This document shows, piece by piece, positions 37,661-46,999 of a DNA stretch of 64,000 nucleotides. The position numbers and the translations under genes are program-made. The notes under the pieces were generated by a model that ran no database searches, had not been told where the DNA came from, and saw only the letters and a program-made list of their open reading frames with translations. The DNA is from Caldicellulosiruptor owensensis OL (lineage in GTDB: Bacteria > Bacillota > Thermoanaerobacteria > Caldicellulosiruptorales > Caldicellulosiruptoraceae): assembly GCF_000166335.1 (NCBI RefSeq), contig NC_014657.1:1532501-1596500 (forward strand), written 5' to 3'. Each line of letters opens with the position of its first letter. Position 1 is the first letter of the stretch.

Positions 37661-37686
37661 ATTACCCCTATACTATGGGGGTGTAT
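37661..37686. promoter_or_regulatory. CsoR-type operator overlapping the ferredoxin-csoR promoter
   Basis: TACCCC (37663-37668) and GGGGGT (37677-37682) form a GC-rich inverted repeat in AT-rich DNA, with the spaced C-run/G-run layout of CsoR/CstR operators. On the minus strand it covers the proposed -10 (TAGTAT, 16 bases after TTGTAA). This suggests autoregulation of the ferredoxin-csoR unit. Confidence 0.6.
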
Positions 37687-37791
37687 TGCATTTACAAGTA
37701 TATTATAAAGCAAAAAATAAAAATAATCAAGCATAAAAATTGCAACTAAAATTTTTTCTTTTAGGGGATAACAATTCTGGCTAAAATACGT

Positions 37792-37797
37792 TATAAT
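37792..37797 (+). promoter_or_regulatory. Possible -10 box of the HtrA-like gene
   Basis: TATAAT stands 38 bases before the start codon. The -35 region is poor, so this is a weak call. Confidence 0.35.
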
Positions 37798-37834
37798 TAA
37801 ATGGTGACAAATTCTTGGTATGGGAGGTTCTGCA

Positions 37835-38947
37835 ATGAAAAAAAGCGCAAAGGTATGGCTGGTCGGATTTATTGTGATATTCATTCTTTCAAACATTGTA
37901 TTTGCCCAAAGCATTACTGTGACTCCAAAAGAGATTGACGGAAAAACCTATGTTGATATTGACTCTTTGAAAGACTTTTTAAACTTTGATTACACCAAAA
38001 CGCAAAATAGTCTGATAATTCAGAAAAAAGACCTGTCCATAAGTGAAGTCATTGACAAGGTAAACAAGTCTGTTGTAGCAATCATCGGTGACAGCAAAAA
38101 GATAAAAGCAGACGACTTTTACTACAGCAAAATCCCAGCTGGACTTTCTCACGGATCTGGTGTTGTGATTGACAAAAATGGGCTGATTTTAACAAACAAT
38201 CATGTAGTTGAAGACTTAAAACAGCCTTATGTTATCTTCTACGATGCCAAGGCTTACAAGGCAACTGTACTTTACAGTGACAAAGAAATTGACCTTGCAA
38301 TTTTGAAAGTTAACCGAAGCAACCTTACCCCAATTGAAATTGAAAACCCAAAAAATATTTATGTAGGTCAGGAAGTTTTGGCAATAGGCACACCGCTTTT
38401 TTTAGGATGGCGAAATAGCGTCACAAAAGGAATAATTAGCGGGCTTAACAGACCTGTTGATGAAGTCTATACATTTTTGCAAACAGATGCAAGTATCAAT
38501 CCAGGCAACAGCGGTGGTCCACTTGTTAACATGCAAGGAAAACTTGTAGGAATAAACACTCTTGGTATTGATTACTGGCAAGGAATTAACTTTGCAATTC
38601 CTGCAGAAAATATACTTTATTTCCTTGACCACTACAAAAAGTTTGGTAGAATCAAAAGATGTTACTTAGGTCTTGAGTTTGAAGACAGTTGGTTATCTTA
38701 TGTTGGGCTTCCGTCTAACCTCGGTCTTAAAATTATAGATGTAAAAGCTGACAGTCCTTTAAAAGGATTTGCTCAAGAAAATGATATACTTGTTACAATT
38801 GACAGCTACTCTATCAATTCAATTGCAGAATACAATCAAACTCTTATGAAATATCTTCCTGGTGACAAGATAAAGATAAAAATTAAAAGAAATGGCAAAA
38901 TTCTTGAAAAAGAAGTTATTTTGAAAGAGTTGCCAACAAGCAAATAG
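37835..38947 (+). CDS. Secreted HtrA/DegP-like serine protease
   Basis: The protein has 370 residues from the ATG at 37835 (GGGAGG upstream). Domains: a signal peptide or membrane anchor (1-25); a short stalk like the copper-amine-oxidase N domain (27-65); a trypsin-like domain with catalytic H123 (TNNHVV), D153 (EIDLAILK) and S226 (GNSGGPL); and a C-terminal PDZ domain (about 280-365). It would act outside the membrane in protein quality control or processing. It is followed after 41 bases by a large secreted protein of unknown function, possibly its partner or substrate. Confidence 0.92.
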   Translation: MKKSAKVWLVGFIVIFILSNIVFAQSITVTPKEIDGKTYVDIDSLKDFLNFDYTKTQNSLIIQKKDLSISEVIDKVNKSVVAIIGDSKKIKADDFYYSKIPAGLSHGSGVVIDKNGLILTNNHVVEDLKQPYVIFYDAKAYKATVLYSDKEIDLAILKVNRSNLTPIEIENPKNIYVGQEVLAIGTPLFLGWRNSVTKGIISGLNRPVDEVYTFLQTDASINPGNSGGPLVNMQGKLVGINTLGIDYWQGINFAIPAENILYFLDHYKKFGRIKRCYLGLEFEDSWLSYVGLPSNLGLKIIDVKADSPLKGFAQENDILVTIDSYSINSIAEYNQTLMKYLPGDKIKIKIKRNGKILEKEVILKELPTSK

Positions 38948-38988
38948 TCAAAAAATAGTTAAAAATATATGGAAAGGGGAACAGTAGC

Positions 38989-40854
38989 ATGTCAAGAAAG
39001 TTAAAAATAGCGATTTGTATTTTTACAATAGTTTCTTTTGTACTGACCTCTTCTGTCTTTGCGCTTACCCAGGAAGACAGTGGTATTATTGACTTTTACA
39101 CAGTCTTTTCAAAAGATGATGTTAATAAGAACAGAGTTGGGAACAGTGTTTACAACTGGTCTATTTATATGCCACAGGATGCCTATATAAACAAAGACCC
39201 AAAAGGAAGCTATTTTTCAATGTCAAGCAATAGTTACAAGGCAAGCATAAATGTTGAGGCAATTTTAAACAAAGAAGGTTACACCTCCTTAGATGAGATT
39301 TTGCTGTACGCTCAAGATTTAATTTCAGGTTATTATTCTGGTTCAAAGTTATATTCGCTTAAAAAAGGAAAAGACAAGCAAGGCCAAGAATATATTGAAG
39401 CCACAAGTGTATATACTGACTCTTTTTATGTATTTGTTGACGAAGAAGAAAGTTCTGGCACCTTCAATCTCATACGAATATACTTGAGCAAAAATAAGAG
39501 ATACAACTATATTTACAGACTTACGATTAGCATGGATTTAAATTTCTATTCACAACACCAAAATCTTTTATACAAGATTGCTGATTCTTTTGAAACAAAT
39601 TTTGACAGAAACAATCCCAACATAAAAGATTTAGCAGACAATGTAACATCGTGGAGAGTTCACAAGAATACAAGTTACGGATGGCAGATTGATCTCCCAC
39701 CTTACTGGAAATCCACAGACATTTATAATTTTGAGTATAACTCTTCAACACAATCATTTGCTCCTCTTTACACAGATGAAGAGATGGGAATAGTAAAACA
39801 AAAACAGCAGGATACATTTGACTCAACATCTTCAGATACTCAGCAGGAGTATGACGAATATCTTTCTGTCAGCTTTGTAACAAATTCAAATGTCAGTTTT
39901 GACAAATGGGTTTCTCAGGAAATAAAAAATATTGAACTTTACAACAAAGAGCTTTTAAAAGTCATCTCATCCAAAAGTTTAAATATTGGAACAAGTAAAG
40001 CAAAAATTTATGATCTCAGAATTAGAAAAAGTCTTAACAAGACGTTTGTTGAAAAAAGACTTTATGTTGATTCGAATAATAATAAATACATTTTAACACT
40101 GTATGTTACAGAAGAAAAATATAACAAAGATAAGCAAAAGTATGATAGGATAATTAATTCGTTCAAAGTATTACCAGCAAAGAGCAGATACTTTGATTCT
40201 ATTCTTTGGTCAGGAGATTTGAAACCCCAGAATACATTAAAAACTGTAAAACTTAACAAAGCTCCATTGGAAATAAAAATTTCGAAAAATTATAAAACAA
40301 ATATGCCATATTACTATTATAATTATTTTAATCAAATAATAGGTTCCTCAATCCCATCTGCACAGGGTATTTCGGACATTGAAACAGTGACACTTTACAA
40401 TACTCCATACTCAATCTTGACAATAAATGGTGGAATAAACTTAAACCCACCCGAAAAAATTATAAAAAATGCTATGTTGGCATGGGTTGAAAGCAATGAA
40501 TATAAAAGCAAAACTGTAAATATGAGTCTTTTGAAGTATAGTGACAAAAATCTTTCTATTTATAAGTTTACTTATGTTTATAATATTCTTAAGCTTTCAG
40601 AACTTGCAAAGGGAAATCCAAATAGAGACTTTAATTTTATGAATCTTCAGAATAGAATTATCTATATGATAAAATACAATCAATATTATTACACCATTGA
40701 CCTGTCCATCCCCGTTTTGTATTATAATAGCTATACAGTTTCTGACTTTGAAAATTCTGTAAAAAGCATAAAGATAGATAAAATTGACTTTTCTAAGCTT
40801 AATATAAAATTTGTAAAAGAGGATTTGGAAAAATTTAAGAAAAAAGAGGAATAA
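38989..40854 (+). CDS. Large secreted protein of unknown function with internal repeats
   Basis: The 621 residues start with a clear signal peptide (about 1-25, ending SSVFA). No membrane segment follows. Three stretches of about 180-200 residues look alike. Each opens with a Trp/Tyr-Pro motif (NWSIYMPQD, GWQIDLPPYW, and a weaker APLEIKI) and closes with an amphipathic helix before a break (YKIADSFETNF, YDRIINSFKVL, FENSVKSIKI). This resembles repeated PsbP/Mog1-like units. I do not recognise the protein. It is co-oriented with the upstream protease and ends at a terminator. Confidence 0.75.
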   Translation: MSRKLKIAICIFTIVSFVLTSSVFALTQEDSGIIDFYTVFSKDDVNKNRVGNSVYNWSIYMPQDAYINKDPKGSYFSMSSNSYKASINVEAILNKEGYTSLDEILLYAQDLISGYYSGSKLYSLKKGKDKQGQEYIEATSVYTDSFYVFVDEEESSGTFNLIRIYLSKNKRYNYIYRLTISMDLNFYSQHQNLLYKIADSFETNFDRNNPNIKDLADNVTSWRVHKNTSYGWQIDLPPYWKSTDIYNFEYNSSTQSFAPLYTDEEMGIVKQKQQDTFDSTSSDTQQEYDEYLSVSFVTNSNVSFDKWVSQEIKNIELYNKELLKVISSKSLNIGTSKAKIYDLRIRKSLNKTFVEKRLYVDSNNNKYILTLYVTEEKYNKDKQKYDRIINSFKVLPAKSRYFDSILWSGDLKPQNTLKTVKLNKAPLEIKISKNYKTNMPYYYYNYFNQIIGSSIPSAQGISDIETVTLYNTPYSILTINGGINLNPPEKIIKNAMLAWVESNEYKSKTVNMSLLKYSDKNLSIYKFTYVYNILKLSELAKGNPNRDFNFMNLQNRIIYMIKYNQYYYTIDLSIPVLYYNSYTVSDFENSVKSIKIDKIDFSKLNIKFVKEDLEKFKKKEE

Positions 40855-40861
40855 AATTATT

Positions 40862-40909
40862 AAGGGCTTGCTAAAAATATAAATACTTTATTGAACAGCA
40901 AGCCCTTTT
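40862..40909 (+). terminator. Terminator of the protease/secreted-protein unit
   Basis: AAGGGCTTGCT (40862-40872) pairs with AGCAAGCCCTT (40897-40907), followed by TT. The loop is 24 bases. Confidence 0.8.
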
Positions 40910-40957
40910 CCATCTTAAAACTCCATTCTATTTTACTTCTGTTTTTATCTTTCTTTA

Positions 40958-42073
40958 TCATAATGTAAAATAGAAATAAAAATAAGTTTTTATCTTTCCA
41001 TTGTAAATTTTTCTGTTTTTGTCTGCTTTTTTACCAAATGCTTTTTCAATTTTACTATATGCCGATAACACAAAAAATCGCCAGTTATCAAATGTTTTAA
41101 GACATCTGCCAAAATCCCTGTAAAGCTCAAATATATCTATATCATCAATTCTCTCTCCATAAGGTGGGTTTGTTATAATTATTCCTTTTTCTGATGATTT
41201 TTTTATTTTTCTTGCATCTGCTCTGAAAAATCTTATATCTTTATCCACACCAATCTCCTTTGCATTTGTTTTTGCAATGTATACCATACTTTCGTCAATA
41301 TCGGAAGATAGTATCTCAAACTTTTTTTGGTAATCAATTCTCTCAATTGCCTCAAGCCTTGTTCTTTTCCATTCCTGTTGTGAAATAAACCCATTTCTTT
41401 CAGCCAGAAAAGTTCTGTTAATGCCGGGAGCTATGTTTCTGGCAATCATTGCTGCTTCAATTGCTATAGTGCCCGAACCACAAAATGGGTCCCAAAATAC
41501 TTCTTCAGTGTCTTGCCATTTGGCAAGCATGACTAAGGTTGCTGCAATGTTCTCTTTCAAAGGTGCTTTAGAAATAAGTTTTCGATAACCTCTTTTGTGA
41601 AGAGAATCACCTGTTGTGTCAAAAAGCAGATAAGCCCAATCATTTATCATTGCAATTTCTATCTTGAAAAGCTGTCCAGTCTCCTCAAGCAAGTTTACAT
41701 TGTATTTTGATTTCAGCTTTTCAACTATTGCTTTTTTAGTTATGGCTTGGCAGGCTCTTATACTAAACAGCTTGGACTTTTCTGTCCTGCCAGTTACCAA
41801 AATCTTTGCATCTTTTGGGAGTATTTCGTGCCAAGAGTAGCTGTACACTCCATCAAATAGTTCATCAAAAGTCTGAGCTTTGAACTTGTTTAAGATAGCA
41901 AAAACCCTATTTGGCGTTCTTAAATTTATATTGAGTTTTGGAATGTCTTCAAGCTCAGCTGACACAAAAATCCTTCCATTTTCAACTTTTAAATTTTTAT
42001 ATCCCAGCTTTATCAACTCTTCTTTTGCAACCGACTCTGTACCTAAAGGTGTTGCAATAAAAAGTTCTATCAC
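40958..42073 (-). CDS. THUMP-domain rRNA/tRNA guanine-N2 methyltransferase (RlmL N-terminal type)
   Basis: The 371 residues have an N-terminal ferredoxin-like and THUMP RNA-binding region (1-155) and a Rossmann methyltransferase domain with DPFCGSGTIAIEA (about 195-207) and the catalytic NPPYGERI (about 303). This is the YcbY/RlmL family that makes N2-methylguanosine in 23S rRNA, or in tRNA in some members. It overlaps the upstream YerC-like gene by 4 bases. Confidence 0.9.
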   Translation of the reverse strand: MIELFIATPLGTESVAKEELIKLGYKNLKVENGRIFVSAELEDIPKLNINLRTPNRVFAILNKFKAQTFDELFDGVYSYSWHEILPKDAKILVTGRTEKSKLFSIRACQAITKKAIVEKLKSKYNVNLLEETGQLFKIEIAMINDWAYLLFDTTGDSLHKRGYRKLISKAPLKENIAATLVMLAKWQDTEEVFWDPFCGSGTIAIEAAMIARNIAPGINRTFLAERNGFISQQEWKRTRLEAIERIDYQKKFEILSSDIDESMVYIAKTNAKEIGVDKDIRFFRADARKIKKSSEKGIIITNPPYGERIDDIDIFELYRDFGRCLKTFDNWRFFVLSAYSKIEKAFGKKADKNRKIYNGKIKTYFYFYFTL

Positions 42074-42381
42074 TTTTCATCATCCAATCTTGCCTTTTGT
42101 TTAAGTCTTAAAAGGACAGTTTTATAACCGTCAGCTCCGTAGTTAAGACACTTGTTAACTCTGCTAATTGTAGCAGGAGATGCCCCTGTTTTTCTTGTAA
42201 TGTCACTGTATTTTGCACCATCAAATAAAAGCTTTGCAACTTCAAACCTTTGAGAAAGTTCTTGAATTTCTCTTACAGTACACAAATCTTCAAAAAAATT
42301 ATAACATTCCTCTATTGTTCTCAGTTCAAGTATCGCTTCAAAAAGATGATCTGTCATCTCATTTTTGAGTTTTTCATTCAT
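42070..42381 (-). CDS. YerC/YecD-family TrpR-related DNA-binding protein
   Basis: The 103 residues have a TrpR-like helix-turn-helix (SQRFEVAKLLFDGAKYSDITRKTGASPATISRV). This is a small putative repressor widespread in Firmicutes with no settled target. The start is near 42381 and the end overlaps the THUMP gene. Confidence 0.9.
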   Translation of the reverse strand: MNEKLKNEMTDHLFEAILELRTIEECYNFFEDLCTVREIQELSQRFEVAKLLFDGAKYSDITRKTGASPATISRVNKCLNYGADGYKTVLLRLKQKARLDDEK

Positions 42382-42472
42382 ATACCCTGTACACCTCTTT
42401 TATTAACCCCGCTCATTCTATTCTTCTTTAAGATTATATCACTTTAAATAACTGAAGTAAATAGTGCAAAAT

Positions 42473-42499
42473 AAGAGTGAGGAACTATTCCTCACTCTT
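42473..42499 (-). terminator. Terminator of the ytxC-like gene
   Basis: AAGAGTGAGGA (42473-42483) pairs with TCCTCACTCTT (42489-42499) around a 5-base loop, then ATTTTG on the minus strand. It includes the stop codon. Confidence 0.75.
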
Positions 42500-43381
42500 G
42501 GACGAAAAACTTTCTGCATATTTTATGTTACAAGAAGTACAAAATTTAATCTTTTTGTCAAATACAAGAGAAAGAATTTCAAGTATATCCTCTGGAACAG
42601 TTGTACACTGGTGCTTGTGAAAAACAATATCTTGAGGAGAGAGCGAAATTAGTCTGCTTAAAAGTATATCTTCTTTAGAAAGATTTAACTTAAAATTTTT
42701 TGATATAAGCTCATAAAATTCGTCCTTTATCTCATTTCCTTCTCTGTCAAGGAGCAAATACATCTTAGCAGTCGGAATAACATCTACATGTTCTATCTTC
42801 GATTCTTGAATGTCTGTAAAATATCTCAGTAGGTTTATAAACTGAAAGTACTCTCTTTCTAGAAGATATTTATTTGTAACATCTTCCACAATATCTTGAA
42901 TTGTTTTTATATAATCTTTTAATCTGAAGGTCAAAAAACCCTCAAAATTAAATTCAAAGTTAGAATCTAAAAAATCAAGCACTTTTTTTATTATTTCAAA
43001 CTTAACCTTTGAAAAGCTCTGAGCACTTGTTAGTTCATTTAACCTTTTCTGACTTTCTTGAAATATCTTTTTTGTTTCTATTTCATCTAAAAAATAATAC
43101 TCCTCTTTTATAAGTTTAAAAAGAAATTTTTCTTTAGTGTACTCAATTATTACATTTGCTATTGCATCAGCAACAAAGTATTTTACTCTGTCATACGCAT
43201 TCAAATCAAAATTTTTCTTTATTTCATCGTCGCTCAAAAAAATACCATAAAATGTGACGCTACCACATTGGCTGGGCTCAATGGAAAGCCCTTTTATAAT
43301 TTCATTGCTGGTAATTTGCCTTTTCAATCTCTCATATACAAAAACAGGATCGTCTGCCACTCCCAAACTCAATATTTGCAT
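42485..43381 (-). CDS. ytxC: YtxC-like sporulation-associated protein
   Basis: The 298 residues match the YtxC type by the central FINLLRYFTDIQESKIEHVDVI and the C-terminal Cys-containing segment (KIKFCTSCNIKY). No catalytic motif is visible. It is found in spore formers; the function is unknown. The ATG at 43381 is 10 bases after AGGGA; a GTG 9 bases earlier touches that site. Confidence 0.7.
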   Translation of the reverse strand: MQILSLGVADDPVFVYERLKRQITSNEIIKGLSIEPSQCGSVTFYGIFLSDDEIKKNFDLNAYDRVKYFVADAIANVIIEYTKEKFLFKLIKEEYYFLDEIETKKIFQESQKRLNELTSAQSFSKVKFEIIKKVLDFLDSNFEFNFEGFLTFRLKDYIKTIQDIVEDVTNKYLLEREYFQFINLLRYFTDIQESKIEHVDVIPTAKMYLLLDREGNEIKDEFYELISKNFKLNLSKEDILLSRLISLSPQDIVFHKHQCTTVPEDILEILSLVFDKKIKFCTSCNIKYAESFSSKSEE

Positions 43382-43469
43382 TTTCTTCACATCCCTGAAT
43401 ATAAGCTTTAACTTTTTAGCACAATAATAAATATACCCTCAAATGCTCTTTTTCAATATGCTCTTTTTT

Positions 43470-44222
43470 CTACTCCTGACACAATGGAATGACAGAACCT
43501 ATATCTGCAAGTTGCAAACCCGCAATATTCAAGATCTCAATATCATGTTTTTTAAGAAAATTTTTTATATTCAAATAATCCGGATGTATTGAAATATCAC
43601 CATTAAAAGCCATAAGATTTTTGCCAATTAATCCGCCACAGCCGCCAATAAATCCATAGCTGAGCCCTTCTAATTTAATAAAGCCTGGCGATATGAGCAA
43701 GCTATCCATTCCATTTTCAATTGCTTTTTTATAAATTCCTTTATCAGAGGTAATAATTGCATTTGAATTTACAATCAAGATTGAACATTTAGTATACCCC
43801 TGTTTTACATGAATCCTTTGAAGACTGTCTTTCTCTATTCTTTCTGCTATTATTCTATCAGTAAATTTAAAATTGTGAAAGACTTTTGTCCCAACTTTTG
43901 CGATATTATACTTTACATCCTCAGGATATTTTCCCAGAACAGCTCTTTCTCCAAATATTATATTAAATCCAAGTTTTTTCAGTTCCTCTGTTGTTTTTCT
44001 TGGCGAGTTGGGAGCGGCAAAGATTAAGTTGTCTTCATAGTGAAAATAAAATATATCAGGGTGAGAAGATATAGCAAGATAAAGGTCATCGCAACTTTCA
44101 CATATCACTATTTTTATACCCAAATCTTCCAATGCATAGAGAAATCTATCATACACCCTTTTGTCAAGCAAAACATGTGTAACCATATTTTCTGGTATAT
44201 ACGGTAATTTTATGTACTTCAA
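43470..44222 (-). CDS. Conserved hypothetical protein (DUF6873-like)
   Basis: The 250 residues have no signal peptide or membrane segment. Recognisable parts are VNSNAIITSDKGI, the glycine-rich YGFIGGCGGLIG and FNGDISIHPDY, which resemble a guanidinoalkyl-modifying-enzyme (amidinotransferase-like) fold named DUF6873. Function not known. The start overlaps the stop of the upstream ECF S-component gene by 4 bases, so its role may concern the imported compound. Confidence 0.6.
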   Translation of the reverse strand: MKYIKLPYIPENMVTHVLLDKRVYDRFLYALEDLGIKIVICESCDDLYLAISSHPDIFYFHYEDNLIFAAPNSPRKTTEELKKLGFNIIFGERAVLGKYPEDVKYNIAKVGTKVFHNFKFTDRIIAERIEKDSLQRIHVKQGYTKCSILIVNSNAIITSDKGIYKKAIENGMDSLLISPGFIKLEGLSYGFIGGCGGLIGKNLMAFNGDISIHPDYLNIKNFLKKHDIEILNIAGLQLADIGSVIPLCQE

Positions 44223-44770
44223 ATCTTCATCTTCCCGATAAATTTATTATTATAAAGAGGCACAGCTAATATTATGGAAATTATCGCCGACAGAGTTCCC
44301 TGCAACAAATTAAAAGGCAAATTTGCAAGAGCAACTTTAAGTCCAAATTGCAAGTCTCTATTAATATTTAATGCTGATGATAGATATTTTAACACACAAG
44401 CTTCAGACAAAAAATATCCCAACGCCATAAAAATGCCACTGAGCATTGTCGAAATAATAAAAGATGCCCACTTCTTCTTTCTTTCTAATTTTTCGAAAAT
44501 CAGACCGCAGATAAAACCTTCAAGTCCTTTGATGACAAAAGTAAAAGGAGCATAAATGGTATAACCAGAAGCAATATCCGCAAGGGCAGAACCAAAACTT
44601 CCGCTCATAAACCCTATGCTTTTGCCGAACAAAATAGAAGAAAGCATTATAATAACATCACCTACATTAAAATAACCTGTTGGAAGTGGTATCTTTACCG
44701 TAAAGGTAAGAACAAAAACAAGAGCAATAATTACCCCGGAAAATACCCAAAACTTAACATTGTTTTTCAT
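44219..44770 (-). CDS. ECF transporter substrate-binding (S) component
   Basis: The 183 residues have about six membrane helices and the S-component hallmark PLPTGYFNVGDVIIMLSS near residue 30. It captures a vitamin or similar small compound and works with shared EcfA/A'/T proteins encoded elsewhere. No riboswitch was recognised upstream, so the substrate cannot be named. Confidence 0.85.
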   Translation of the reverse strand: MKNNVKFWVFSGVIIALVFVLTFTVKIPLPTGYFNVGDVIIMLSSILFGKSIGFMSGSFGSALADIASGYTIYAPFTFVIKGLEGFICGLIFEKLERKKKWASFIISTMLSGIFMALGYFLSEACVLKYLSSALNINRDLQFGLKVALANLPFNLLQGTLSAIISIILAVPLYNNKFIGKMKI

Positions 44771-44863
44771 AAAACCACCTCTTTAAAAATATTCCTACTT
44801 GCCTTATTCTACACAAAAAGATTAAAAAATCAAATCTTAAAATCAAAACTGTAACGATACAAA

Positions 44864-44890
44864 TTAAAAGGAGCTGGTAACTCCAGCTCC
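44864..44890 (-). terminator. Terminator of the chemotaxis cluster
   Basis: GGAGCTGG (44870-44877) pairs with CCAGCTCC (44883-44890) with a 5-base loop, then TTTTAATTT on the minus strand. Confidence 0.85.
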
Positions 44891-44911
44891 TCATTTAGCC
44901 ATTTACAGTTT

Positions 44912-46468
44912 TTACAAGTTCTTCGTTTTAAACTTTTCAACAAGGGCTTTAAGTACATCAGCTTGACTGAACAATTCTTCTGAAGCAGCTGCTGTTTCCT
45001 GAGAATTTGCAGAATTACTTTGTACCACATTTGCAACCTGGTTTATTCCCTCTGTAATCTGGGCTATTGCTTCAGATTGTTCTTTTGAAGAATACATTAT
45101 ATCATTCATAATCATAGCCATTTTATCAATATTCTTTGTAATTCTATCTAATGAGGAGTATGTCTGCTTTGCAATGCTATCTCCTACTTCAATCTTTTTA
45201 ATGGTGGATTCAATAAGACTACTTGTCTCTTTTGCAGCATTTGCACTTCTTGTTGCTAAGTTCCTCACCTCTTCGGCTACAACCGCAAATCCTTTTCCAT
45301 AACTTCCTGCTCGTGCTGCTTCAACTGCGGCGTTAAGAGCTAATATATTTGTCTGAAAAGCTATTTCATCTATAGTTTTTATAATCTTCGAGATATTCGA
45401 AGAAGCCATATTTATCTCTTCCATGGCTTTCATCATATCCTCCATCTGTTGCATCCCAACTTTTGCTTCGTCTTTTATTTGATTAGCAAAATTCGTAGCC
45501 TCCTCTACATTTTTGCTGTTCTGTTTTGTCTGAGCAGATACCTCTTCAACAGAGGCATTTAATTCTTCAATTGTGCTTGCCTGTTCAGTTGCACCCTGTG
45601 CCAAACTCTGGCTTGCATCTGCAAGCTGTTTTGCTCCAAGAGCAACCTGTTCTGCTGATGACTTCACTGAAAATATTAACTGAGAAAGTGAATCTATCAT
45701 TTTTGAAAATGCACCGGCAAGTAGCCCAATTTCATCTTTCGAGTCTGCTTTTACATCAATTGTTAAATCTCCCTCGGCTATTTTCTGAGCTGCTATAACC
45801 ATATCAGAAAGTGGTCTGCTTATTGCAGATGAAATAGCTATTCCTAATACCAGAGAAATTACCATACAGCAAATGATTATAATTATCATGGTTGTTACAG
45901 TAGTTTTTGTTAGTAGACTATTTTGTTCCTTAATTTTTTTAATATATTTCCTTTCAAGGTCATAAAGTGTATTTATGGAGTTTTGAACTTCTGTAACAAG
46001 CTGGGCTGAACTGGGCTTGAACAATAAATCAATTGCTGCGTTTTTATCTTTTTTAGCTAAATCAATTATTTGATTTGTCAAACTTTCATATTCTCTCATC
46101 AAAGAAGACAAATTTTGATACTCTTTTCTTGTATCTTCTTCCTCAATCAATTTTGAGTATTCTTCAAGTGCTGTTTTAAAATTATTTGCTATTTCATCAG
46201 TTTTTTGAATATAACTATTCATTTCAGCAGAATTTCTTGCAAGCAAGACATTCCTATAATTAACTCTCTGCCTTTGAAAATAATCCAAAACCTGTCCAAT
46301 CAATTCAAAAGACTTAACATGCGTGTTATACAAATTCATGTAACTGTTATTAATTTTATTTAGATCAACAATAGATAATATTCCCATTATCATAATAAGT
46401 ATCAGTACAACCATAAAACCAGACAATATCTTAGCTGACATCTTCAAATTTTTTATAATGTTATACAT
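44912..46468 (-). CDS. Methyl-accepting chemotaxis protein
   Basis: The 518 residues have a membrane helix at about 11-32, a four-helix-bundle sensor outside the cell (33-190), a second membrane helix (about 195-215), HAMP and a long cytoplasmic coiled-coil signalling domain with the hairpin tip [21 protein letters not shown] near residue 370. It passes ligand signals to CheA through CheW. It is the last gene of the cheY-cheA-cheW-mcp group. Confidence 0.95.
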   Translation of the reverse strand: MYNIIKNLKMSAKILSGFMVVLILIMIMGILSIVDLNKINNSYMNLYNTHVKSFELIGQVLDYFQRQRVNYRNVLLARNSAEMNSYIQKTDEIANNFKTALEEYSKLIEEEDTRKEYQNLSSLMREYESLTNQIIDLAKKDKNAAIDLLFKPSSAQLVTEVQNSINTLYDLERKYIKKIKEQNSLLTKTTVTTMIIIIICCMVISLVLGIAISSAISRPLSDMVIAAQKIAEGDLTIDVKADSKDEIGLLAGAFSKMIDSLSQLIFSVKSSAEQVALGAKQLADASQSLAQGATEQASTIEELNASVEEVSAQTKQNSKNVEEATNFANQIKDEAKVGMQQMEDMMKAMEEINMASSNISKIIKTIDEIAFQTNILALNAAVEAARAGSYGKGFAVVAEEVRNLATRSANAAKETSSLIESTIKKIEVGDSIAKQTYSSLDRITKNIDKMAMIMNDIMYSSKEQSEAIAQITEGINQVANVVQSNSANSQETAAASEELFSQADVLKALVEKFKTKNL

Positions 46469-46502
46469 AACAGCCTTTATCCCCCTTATGATTAATTTTA
46501 TT

Positions 46503-46988
46503 TTAAAATGCAGTTAGCCTATCAGGCATGACAAAAGTTTCGCAATCAACCAAAAGAATAAGCTTATCATTTAAGTTTGCAACACCTTTAAAAAACCTTT
46601 CTTCTATCTTTTCATATGTCTGTGGTAAGGGACTGATTTTTTCCTTTTCAATAACAACAACTTCACTCACATGATCAACTATAATACCCACTAAAAACTG
46701 GTTGATACTTGTAACAATCACGCATGTCCTTTCATTATACTCTTTTTGAGGTTTTAATAACCGCATTCTTGCATCAATTACTGGAATAATCTTTCCTCGT
46801 AAATTTATAATGCCTTTAACATACTCTTCTTGATTTGGAACATATGTTATCGGCATAAGTCCTATAATCTCAATAACATATTTAATCTCTATACCATAGT
46901 TTTGTTCGTCAATTTTGAAAATTAAATACATATCTTTCATTGTATCTTCAAACTCTTGTGAGAAATTTTCAACCATCTTTTCCTGCAC
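46503..46988 (-). CDS. cheW: Chemotaxis coupling protein CheW
   Basis: The 161 residues are one CheW domain ([14 protein letters not shown], then [19 protein letters not shown]). It connects CheA with the receptor. The likely start is a GTG at 46988 behind AGGTGA; an ATG 12 bases downstream is also possible. Confidence 0.94.
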   Translation of the reverse strand: MQEKMVENFSQEFEDTMKDMYLIFKIDEQNYGIEIKYVIEIIGLMPITYVPNQEEYVKGIINLRGKIIPVIDARMRLLKPQKEYNERTCVIVTSINQFLVGIIVDHVSEVVVIEKEKISPLPQTYEKIEERFFKGVANLNDKLILLVDCETFVMPDRLTAF

Positions 46989-46999
46989 CTTAAAATCAC

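Noticed and set aside
44771-44863. Possible vitamin riboswitch before the ECF S-component
   Set aside because: Fewer than 100 bases without a recognisable aptamer core.
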